Shown piece by piece: positions 1 to 5,142 of a stretch of DNA of 6,431 nt. The translations under genes were made by a program, and so were the position numbers. A model generated the notes under the pieces. It was not told the DNA's origin, searched no databases, and saw nothing but the letters and a program-made list of their open reading frames with translations. The stretch covers positions 1 through 6,431 of the forward strand of contig CAKUSF010000120.1 in assembly GCA_934678915.1 (NCBI GenBank), written 5' to 3'. Source of the DNA: an uncultured Bacteroidales bacterium. GTDB taxonomy: Bacteria > Bacteroidota > Bacteroidia > Bacteroidales > UBA932. Each line of letters opens with the position of its first letter. The first letter of the stretch is position 1.

Positions 1-95
1 CATTAGACGAATCCCTCTTCAGGGATGGACTGCATCCGAATGAAGAGGGATACCGCAGAATCGCGGAAGTCTATCGCAAGTATATTCAGGATTAA
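1..95 (+). CDS. SGNH/GDSL-type hydrolase, C-terminal fragment (5' end outside window)
   Basis: Only the last 30 codons are visible, in the frame whose codons start at base 3, ending at TAA 93-95. The peptide contains DGLHPNEEGYRRIAEVY and ends in KYIQD. The DGLHPN stretch matches block V of SGNH/GDSL esterases, where Asp and His in a DxxH spacing complete the Ser-Asp-His triad; the following amphipathic helix is also typical of this family's C-terminus. Such enzymes deacylate sugars, lipids or peptidoglycan, but the substrate cannot be inferred from this fragment, nor can a signal peptide. The gene converges on the alpha/beta hydrolase on the other strand, and the two stop codons overlap within TTAA (92-95). 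The family call is fairly secure because the motif is distinctive; the specific function is unknown. Confidence 0.75.
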   Translation, partial: LDESLFRDGLHPNEEGYRRIAEVYRKYIQD

Positions 96-1057
96 TTGTT
101 TCCGTACATCTCCTTGCGGTTCGCTGAGCCGCTTGGAGCCGGAGCTTCAGGGTCGTCAATTGTGGAGTCCACAATTCTGGCGACCTTTCTCGTTATGTTG
201 GTCTCAAGGAATCGGATCTGGTCAGCGAAAGTCTCTACCATCGAATCAGCGATCTCGTGCCTATGGTTCTTGAAACGGAATGCGTTATAGACATAACCAT
301 TTTTCTTGAATATCTTGACAAGCTTGTCCGTGCCAGCGAAAACCCAGTTGAACACCCTCATGTTCCCATAATTAACCACCTTGTCGGCTGTGCCGTGGAA
401 GAATGCTGTCGGAGCGGGGGCTTGTGAATATTTTGGCGTACCCTCTCGTGACAGAATAGCTCCTGAGAATGACATCACTCCAGCGTAGCGGAACCCTTCC
501 GGCAGGGCCTCCGTGGCCTTACCGTTGCACAGCATCCATTCGGTCTCAAGCACGGTCATCGCCCCAGCGGAGGAACCGCATATTACCAGATTGTCGGGGT
601 CAACATGTAGAGCCTCCGCGTTGTCAATGATGTATTTGGTGGCACTGAACAGATCCTCGCTGGCGATTCTTACCGAGTGATAGAACTGCTTTACTGAACC
701 GATTCCACCCTTTGTCTTAACGCCTTTCATCCCAAGCCGATAGTCAATCGTGAGCACCGTGTAGCCCTCATCGTTGAGCATTTTGAACCAAGGAAGATAG
801 TCCTTATGACTGCGCTCTCCACCTTTGAATCCGCCTCCGAAGACGAAGACGATGGACGGCTTCGCATTGCCGTTTAAAGAAGTCTCGCTTCCTAGAGTGG
901 CGAGATATTTATCGAGACAGAGATTGTTCCCATCTTTTACAGCGAATTGGTAGGTGCCGTTCGGGGAATATGATTCCTGAGCGTTCGCACCTGCTAGGAA
1001 TCCAATGATGATGGCTGCGACAAGCGTCAGCCTTTTAAGTAACGTATTCATATTCAT
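92..1057 (-). CDS. Secreted alpha/beta hydrolase (esterase/lipase-like)
   Basis: A 321-residue protein that probably hydrolyses an ester outside the cytoplasm. Residues 1-26 look like a type I signal peptide: Lys8-Arg9, a hydrophobic core at about 11-22, and an ANA cleavage site before Gln27. No lipobox is seen. The mature part has alpha/beta-hydrolase landmarks in order: an oxyanion-hole loop FGGGF (73-77), the strand and turn TIDYRLG (103-109), the nucleophile elbow GSSAG (161-165, Ser163), the acid in HGTADK (Asp225) and a histidine in NHRHE (His267 most likely, His265 possible). The usual family loop is HGGG; here the His is Phe73. The last 30 residues are a low-complexity tail rich in Asp, Pro and Ser. 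The start at 1057 is chosen because its ATG overlaps the upstream gene's stop as TAATG, which suggests translational coupling; a second ATG lies two codons later. The substrate is unknown; carbohydrate or feruloyl ester activity is possible but unproven. Confidence 0.88.
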   Translation of the reverse strand: MNMNTLLKRLTLVAAIIIGFLAGANAQESYSPNGTYQFAVKDGNNLCLDKYLATLGSETSLNGNAKPSIVFVFGGGFKGGERSHKDYLPWFKMLNDEGYTVLTIDYRLGMKGVKTKGGIGSVKQFYHSVRIASEDLFSATKYIIDNAEALHVDPDNLVICGSSAGAMTVLETEWMLCNGKATEALPEGFRYAGVMSFSGAILSREGTPKYSQAPAPTAFFHGTADKVVNYGNMRVFNWVFAGTDKLVKIFKKNGYVYNAFRFKNHRHEIADSMVETFADQIRFLETNITRKVARIVDSTIDDPEAPAPSGSANRKEMYGNN

Positions 1058-2217
1058 TAAGATTTTTGTTCGTCATCCGTGGCTGCTATGAGTCTGCGGA
1101 TTGGTTTGAAGTCGGAGAAGAATCGTGAAGCGATGACCCTGATCACGGTGTAGGCTGGAATTGCTACGAGCATTCCCACGATTCCTCCGAGATGCCCGGC
1201 CATCAGTAACACTATGAAGATTTCCAGCGGGCTGGATTTTATGCTAGTTGAGTAGATTAGAGGTTGGTACAGGAAATTGTCCACCAGCTGAGTGCAGATG
1301 AAGACCGCTAGCAATGTGATGATTACCACCATGAAATCAGGATAGACTCCCACTGCGGCAGCACTGCTGTATTTCAGCACGATTCCGAGTATTGTTCCGA
1401 TTGCTCCACCGATCCAGGGGCCAACGTAAGGGATCACGTTCAAAAGTCCGGTCATGAAGGCGATTCCGACTGCTGGATAAATCCCGATTCGTGCTATTAG
1501 CCAGAGTCCCAGGAAGTTTAGCAAGGCCACGCCAAGAACTTCTGTCATCAGCCCGACGAAATAGCGGCTGAGAAGATGCTCGATGTCTCCGATTGCGCTA
1601 AGGGCGGTCTCTTCAGCTTTGTCAGGGACGAGTGAACCGACAATCCTGCGGAAAAGGGTCTCGTCTTTTACGAAGAAGAATCCGATGAACATCACGGAAA
1701 ACAGACCTATTCCGAATGACCCCAATGCTGATGCTACCGAACCGACAACTGAGGTGAGAGAAGTGATGTCAAACGCGTCCTTGATCCATCCTAACACGGC
1801 TTCCTGGACTTTGAAATCGCGTCCGAGTGACGGAATCCTGTCAATCAGCCAGACATTGAATTTGTCGAACCAAACAGTGATTTCAGAAGCCTTTAGCGAG
1901 GTCGATTGGAGATTGTTAGAGACGTTTGTGATTATGTTTGAGAAGACTGGAATGATTTGAGTGACAATCCCAAGGAATATGAATAGTATCAGTAGCAGTG
2001 ACACTATCGCCCACAGCCAATCCGGAGCACTTCGCCCCTTTACCTTGATGTGCCTCAGGCCTTTCATTATCGGCCTTCCCAATAGCGAAACCACAGCTGC
2101 TAGTATTATGTAGACCAGCACGCTGTGGAAATACCAACAAAACGTGACGGTCACAGCAGCCGCCACTGTCCAGATTATGTAACGGGCAAGTCTGTCCGTG
2201 CTTCTTTCCTCGTTCAT
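1057..2217 (-). CDS. AI-2E/PerM-family transporter (UPF0118)
   Basis: A 386-residue polytopic inner-membrane protein of the AI-2E transporter family (PF01594). Members have been proposed to export autoinducer-2 or to act as cation/proton antiporters, so the substrate is left open. Hydrophobic segments lie at about 12-30, 32-47, 68-90, 158-183, 222-243, 246-281, 296-312 and 330-360, with a long polar loop at about 91-157, the usual family layout. Signature stretches are NVIPYVGPWIGG (260-271), QLVDNFLYQPLI (310-321) and the C-terminal GHLGGIVGMLVAIPAY (341-356). Length is close to the family norm of 340-400. It is the first gene of an operon with the secreted hydrolase, sharing one base with it (TAATG). 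The leader before the ATG is A-rich without a clear Shine-Dalgarno, and a Bacteroidota-type promoter lies at 2242-2274. The family assignment is firm. Confidence 0.92.
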   Translation of the reverse strand: MNEERSTDRLARYIIWTVAAAVTVTFCWYFHSVLVYIILAAVVSLLGRPIMKGLRHIKVKGRSAPDWLWAIVSLLLILFIFLGIVTQIIPVFSNIITNVSNNLQSTSLKASEITVWFDKFNVWLIDRIPSLGRDFKVQEAVLGWIKDAFDITSLTSVVGSVASALGSFGIGLFSVMFIGFFFVKDETLFRRIVGSLVPDKAEETALSAIGDIEHLLSRYFVGLMTEVLGVALLNFLGLWLIARIGIYPAVGIAFMTGLLNVIPYVGPWIGGAIGTILGIVLKYSSAAAVGVYPDFMVVIITLLAVFICTQLVDNFLYQPLIYSTSIKSSPLEIFIVLLMAGHLGGIVGMLVAIPAYTVIRVIASRFFSDFKPIRRLIAATDDEQKS

Positions 2218-2241
2218 TCGTTGTTCTATTTCTTGTGTTTA

Positions 2242-2274
2242 CAAAAGTAGCAAAATACTTTAGATTTTCGCAAT
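2242..2274 (-). promoter_or_regulatory. Promoter of the AI-2E transporter/hydrolase operon
   Basis: Read on the minus strand, the -7 box TACTTTTG (2242-2249) matches the Bacteroidota consensus TAnnTTTG exactly. A -33-like ATTG (2271-2274) sits 21 bases upstream, against a consensus of TTTG. Transcription would start near 2236, giving a leader of roughly 20 bases before the ATG at 2217. This is a sequence match only. Confidence 0.62.
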
Positions 2275-2279
2275 CGTAG

Positions 2280-2394
2280 GGTCACTTCGACAAGCTCAGT
2301 GACCGAAGGATCTCGGTCGCTGAGCCAGTCGAAGCGCTGAGCTTGTGGTCGCTGAGCTTGTCGAAGCGACCAGCCTGTCGAAGCGCTGAGGCGA
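2280..2394. repeat. Cluster of REP-like palindromic repeats (two intact hairpins plus degenerate copies)
   Basis: Two complete 25-base hairpin units are present. The unit at 2347-2371 has arms GGTCGCT and AGCGACC around the core GAGCTTGTCGA. The unit at 2280-2304 lies in the opposite orientation; read on the minus strand it has the same core but arms GGTCACT and AGTGACC. Between and after them are a damaged copy (2315-2336, core GAGCCAGTCGA, incomplete right arm), a left-half copy (2335-2346) and a right-half copy (about 2373-2385). A 14-base direct repeat, GTCGAAGCGCTGAG, occurs at 2328-2341 and 2377-2390. From memory, motifs of the type CTTCGACAAGCTCAG are dispersed in several bacterial phyla, including Bacteroidota; I could not check this. 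Short open frames crossing the cluster are not genes. Confidence 0.85.
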
Positions 2395-2420
2395 CTTTTC
2401 TTATGGACCGTAAATTCCAA

Positions 2421-2452
2421 CTTGCAGAAGCGGAGAAATTTCTTTAATATTG
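2421..2452 (+). promoter_or_regulatory. Candidate promoter of the clp gene
   Basis: A -33-like CTTG (2421-2424), a 20-base spacer and a -7-like TAATATTG (2445-2452) fit the Bacteroidota promoter geometry, with one mismatch to TAnnTTTG and one to TTTG. The start site would be near 2459, leaving a leader of about 18 bases. This is weaker than the other two promoters with both elements; an alternative ATACTTTG at 2459-2466 is too close to the ATG to be likely. Confidence 0.42.
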
Positions 2453-2476
2453 TAAATTATACTTTGGAAAACGAAC

Positions 2477-4837
2477 ATGGAAATAAGAATATCCGATGAA
2501 CTGAACGACATAATCCGCTACGCCAAAGACGAGGCGATGCGGACCGGTAGCTACGGCATAGGATCTGACCACCTTTTTCTGGGGATTCTCCGTCATGGCG
2601 ACAATGCTGCTTTTAAGGCCATTGTTGAACAAGGAATAGACACTGGCAACTTCAAACAGTTCATTGACAGCCACATATTCACGAGCGAACCTATCCCGTA
2701 CGCGGAGTCGGACAAGATTTCTTTTACCCGTTATGCCCAGAATGTGTTGAGTATAACAGTTTTGGAAGCCTCCAAACAAGGCACACAAGAAGCTGGCTCA
2801 CTGCATCTTCTTCTGGCTCTTTGCCGCACAACTGAGAATTACGGTCAGGCCTATCTGCGGCAGCACGGGGTGGATTATGGACGACTTTTGTCGTACATGC
2901 GCGATGAAGGAATGACAGGTAAGGATTCAGAACAAGAGGACGAGTCTCAAAATGAAGAAGAACAACAGCAAGACAACGCTCAGACATCCAAAACAGAAAA
3001 GAGTGTTATTGAGGATTTTGGATTTGACTTGACTAAGGCCGCTGCTGAAGGACGGTTGGACCCTGTTGTAGGTAGAGAAATGGAGATTTCTAGGGTGATT
3101 GAGATTCTTGGACGCAGAAAGAAAAACAATCCGATCCTTATCGGAGAGCCTGGAGTGGGGAAGTCTGCGATTGTCGAAGGTATAGCGCTTAGGATAGCTG
3201 CGGGGAACATCTCTCCGACTTTGGCAAAAAAGCAACTTATCTCATTGGACATCGCTTCGGTCGTTGCCGGAACAAAATTCAGAGGTGATTTCGAGAAAAG
3301 GCTGAAAGCCATCATAAAGGAAGCTGAATCCAATCCTAACATTATTTTGTTCATCGACGAGTTCCACACTATTGTCGGGGCAGGGGGTGCTCAAGGTAGT
3401 CTAGATGCAGCTAACATCCTCAAACCGGCTTTGGCCAGAGGCGAGATTCAATGCATCGGTGCGACTACGGTTGATGAGTTTACAAAGATTATCGAGAAAG
3501 ACGGTGCATTAGATAGACGTTTCCAGAAAGTAGTGGTGGAACCTACTGATGTCCCTCAGTCTATTGCTGTGTTGGAAAGTCTGAAGCCAAACTACGAGGA
3601 CTTCCACAAGGTTTCTTACACTGACGATGCCATTGAAGCGTGTGTACGTCTCACTGATCGCTATGTTACTGGTAAGTTCCTTCCAGACAAGGCAATTGAT
3701 GCAATGGACGAAGCTGGATCAATGGTCCGTTTGAATCTTGTTCGAGGCAAAAGGGGAAGAAATGTCGTTGATGCCGAGGACATTGCCACCGTTGTCTCAA
3801 AAATGACCGGAATCCCAGTCAACAAAGTGGCCGAGTCTGAGGGCAACCGGATAATGAAGATGAAAGAACGGCTTAAAAGTCGTATTATAGGCCAAGATGA
3901 AGCCATAGAGAAAGTCGTGCGTGCCATCCAGAGAAACCGCGCAGGGCTCAAGGATCCGAACCGTCCGATCGGCACGTTCCTCTTTTTCGGCCCTACTGGA
4001 GTGGGCAAGACCCAACTTGCAAAGTGCCTTGCTGAGTATCTTTTTGATTCAGAGGAGAATATGGTCCGAATCGACATGAGTGAATATATGGAAAAATTCA
4101 CCGTGTCCCGTCTTGTCGGGGCGCCTCCCGGCTATGTCGGCTACGAAGAGGGCGGGCAGCTCAGCGAACGCGTGCGCAGGAAACCGTACTGTGTCGTGCT
4201 GCTGGATGAGATAGAGAAAGCCCATCCTGACATATTCAACATTCTGCTTCAGGTGCTTGACGAAGGTCGCCTGACCGACAGCAACGGCCGTGTCGTGAGC
4301 TTCCGGAACACCATTGTTGTAATGACCTCCAACGTTGGCAGCCGCGAGCTTGATGAATATGGCAGCGGAGTCGGTTTCGCAACTTCCGGAACAAGTGTCT
4401 CGAAGAACCGCCAGAGTGTTTTGGAGAAGGCTATAAAAAAATCTTTTCCTCCAGAGTTTATCAACAGGGTGGACGAAAGGATATTCTTTAATGCGCTAAC
4501 TAAGGATGATATCGAGAAGATTATTGACATCGAATTGAAGGATCTTCGGGTCAGAGCTGAAGAGGCTGGCTACAAGTTGATTGTCACGCCCTCGGCCAAG
4601 CGCTTCATCGCTGATGCCGGTTTCGATCCAGCTTTCGGTGCAAGGCCTCTGAAAAGAGCAGTGATGAAATATGTAGAGGATCCTGTGTCGGAGTTTATCA
4701 TCTCCGATAGGATTCTGCAAGGCCGGAGAAAGAAAGGTTCGTCCGGACTTAGGACTCTCCGAGTCGGTCTGACAGCTGACAAGGAGAACACCCTCGTGTC
4801 CCTGAAGGAAGAGGAAACAGCGTTGTCAGTCAAGTGA
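2477..4837 (+). CDS. clpC: ATP-dependent Clp protease ATP-binding subunit, ClpC-type with vestigial M domain
   Basis: A 786-residue Hsp100 unfoldase that would feed substrates to ClpP in the cytoplasm. Residues 1-141 form a double Clp_N domain (EHLxLG-type motif as DHLFLGIL at 31-38). An acidic, Gln/Glu-rich linker follows (about 142-177). AAA module 1 has Walker A GEPGVGKS (223-230, Lys229), pore loop KFRG (267-270), Walker B ILFIDE (290-295) and arginine fingers ALDRRF (344-349). AAA module 2 has Walker A GPTGVGKT (505-512, Lys511), pore loop GYVG (552-555), Walker B VVLLDEIEKAH (573-583), sensor 1 TSNVG (617-621), a ClpP-docking VGF loop (632-634) and sensor 2 GARPLKR (721-727). All ATPase residues look intact. 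Sequence style is ClpC-like, but the coiled-coil M domain expected at about 415-435 is reduced to roughly a dozen residues, as in ClpA. The VGF loop argues against ClpB, so clpC is the best symbol and clpA a reasonable alternative. The ATG at 2477 begins a normal Clp_N domain. Confidence 0.93.
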   Translation: MEIRISDELNDIIRYAKDEAMRTGSYGIGSDHLFLGILRHGDNAAFKAIVEQGIDTGNFKQFIDSHIFTSEPIPYAESDKISFTRYAQNVLSITVLEASKQGTQEAGSLHLLLALCRTTENYGQAYLRQHGVDYGRLLSYMRDEGMTGKDSEQEDESQNEEEQQQDNAQTSKTEKSVIEDFGFDLTKAAAEGRLDPVVGREMEISRVIEILGRRKKNNPILIGEPGVGKSAIVEGIALRIAAGNISPTLAKKQLISLDIASVVAGTKFRGDFEKRLKAIIKEAESNPNIILFIDEFHTIVGAGGAQGSLDAANILKPALARGEIQCIGATTVDEFTKIIEKDGALDRRFQKVVVEPTDVPQSIAVLESLKPNYEDFHKVSYTDDAIEACVRLTDRYVTGKFLPDKAIDAMDEAGSMVRLNLVRGKRGRNVVDAEDIATVVSKMTGIPVNKVAESEGNRIMKMKERLKSRIIGQDEAIEKVVRAIQRNRAGLKDPNRPIGTFLFFGPTGVGKTQLAKCLAEYLFDSEENMVRIDMSEYMEKFTVSRLVGAPPGYVGYEEGGQLSERVRRKPYCVVLLDEIEKAHPDIFNILLQVLDEGRLTDSNGRVVSFRNTIVVMTSNVGSRELDEYGSGVGFATSGTSVSKNRQSVLEKAIKKSFPPEFINRVDERIFFNALTKDDIEKIIDIELKDLRVRAEEAGYKLIVTPSAKRFIADAGFDPAFGARPLKRAVMKYVEDPVSEFIISDRILQGRRKKGSSGLRTLRVGLTADKENTLVSLKEEETALSVK

Positions 4838-4966
4838 TTATGCGCCCTTGACGGCTCCCTCGAACTCCAGCCCCATGTCTCCCATTATCTCCATGAGGGC
4901 AGTGAACGATGATTCTGATGAGATCATTGACGCGAGCTTTTCGAGATTATATTCAGTGTTTCTCAT
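4838..4966 (-). CDS. Small hypothetical protein (42 aa), convergent with clp
   Basis: I do not recognise this protein. It has 42 residues, begins MRNTEYNLEKLASM and ends EFEGAVKGA. It is mildly acidic with several Met residues (IMGDMG near the C-terminal third), has no membrane segment or signal peptide, and is probably largely helical. The frame could be opened 18 codons further upstream at 5020, but a -7 box TACCTTTG at 4991-4998 lies inside that extension, so a transcript from it would start near 4985 and the ATG at 4966 is preferred. The leader just before this ATG is very A-rich (AACAAAAAAACAAAG), as expected for Bacteroidota initiation. The TAA (4838-4840) directly abuts the clp TGA (4835-4837) with no gap. 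Codon choice in the frame looks plausible for coding. Whether it is translated is an inference. Confidence 0.55.
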   Translation of the reverse strand: MRNTEYNLEKLASMISSESSFTALMEIMGDMGLEFEGAVKGA

Positions 4967-4990
4967 GACTTTGTTTTTTTGTTTCTGATG

Positions 4991-4998
4991 CAAAGGTA
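4991..4998 (-). promoter_or_regulatory. Promoter -7 box for the small 42-aa gene
   Basis: On the minus strand TACCTTTG matches the Bacteroidota -7 consensus TAnnTTTG exactly, 24 bases upstream of the ATG at 4966. No TTTG stands at the normal 19-21 base distance; the nearest (5013-5016) is only 14 bases away. The expected -33 position instead falls in a perfect inverted repeat (5004-5030). The promoter may therefore be weak or depend on a regulator. Confidence 0.45.
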
Positions 4999-5003
4999 GC
5001 CTA

Positions 5004-5030
5004 AGCTTGTGCCAAAACACGGCACAAGCT
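5004..5030. promoter_or_regulatory. Perfect 10-bp inverted repeat, candidate operator
   Basis: Arms AGCTTGTGCC (5004-5013) and GGCACAAGCT (5021-5030) are exact reverse complements separated by seven bases (AAAACAC). Neither strand shows a run of T after the hairpin, so an intrinsic terminator is unlikely. The element begins six bases upstream of the -7 box at 4991-4998 and covers that promoter's -33 zone, and it also lies about 50 bases upstream of the gyrA -33 element. A dimeric regulator binding here is an inference. Confidence 0.5.
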
Positions 5031-5060
5031 GAAAAATCATTGCAGAATCGGCTGAAAAAT
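5028..5060. repeat. 10-bp direct repeat upstream of the gyrA promoter
   Basis: GCTGAAAAAT occurs at 5028-5037 and again at 5051-5060, 23 bases start to start. The first copy shares three bases with the right arm of the inverted repeat at 5004-5030. It may be a pair of protein sites or chance in an A-rich spacer. Confidence 0.4.
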
Positions 5061-5077
5061 GGGTTGTGTATTGCGGT

Positions 5078-5109
5078 GTTGTCTCTATCGGTTTTTTTTG
5101 TTATTTTTG
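5078..5109 (+). promoter_or_regulatory. gyrA promoter
   Basis: A -33-like GTTG (5078-5081), a 20-base spacer and a -7 box TATTTTTG (5102-5109) fit the Bacteroidota promoter pattern; the -7 box matches TAnnTTTG exactly. Transcription would start near 5116 and give a leader of about 27 bases before the ATG at 5143. Confidence 0.6.
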
Positions 5110-5142
5110 CATGTTTAACTATAATGTATTCAACATCACGAT

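Noticed and set aside
2280..2394. Possible CRISPR array
   Set aside because: The units are palindromic, of mixed orientation, partly truncated and without regular unique spacers, and no cas genes are present. A REP-like cluster fits better.
2226..2420. 64-residue minus-strand open frame in the intergenic region
   Set aside because: It translates the hairpin repeat cluster into the repeated phrases typical of translated palindromes (for example VTELVEV) and runs through the AI-2E promoter. It is not a gene.
2477..4837. ClpB disaggregase assignment
   Set aside because: There is no long M domain, and a VGF ClpP-docking loop is present, which ClpB lacks.
4829..4852. GTCAAG / CTTGAC inverted repeat at the clp / small-gene stop junction
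   Set aside because: The arms are only 6 bp with a 12-base loop and no T-tract, which is too weak to call a bidirectional terminator.
4970..4980. T-rich stretch as a terminator for clp
   Set aside because: No stable stem precedes it on the plus strand, and it is better explained as the A-rich leader of the minus-strand small gene.
4967..5020. N-terminal extension of the small gene to an ATG at 5020
   Set aside because: It would place the exact -7 box TACCTTTG and half of the inverted repeat inside the coding region, and the added residues look like translated leader.
5004..5030. Rho-independent terminator
   Set aside because: The hairpin is good but no T-run follows it on either strand, and it lies upstream of promoter boxes rather than after a gene.
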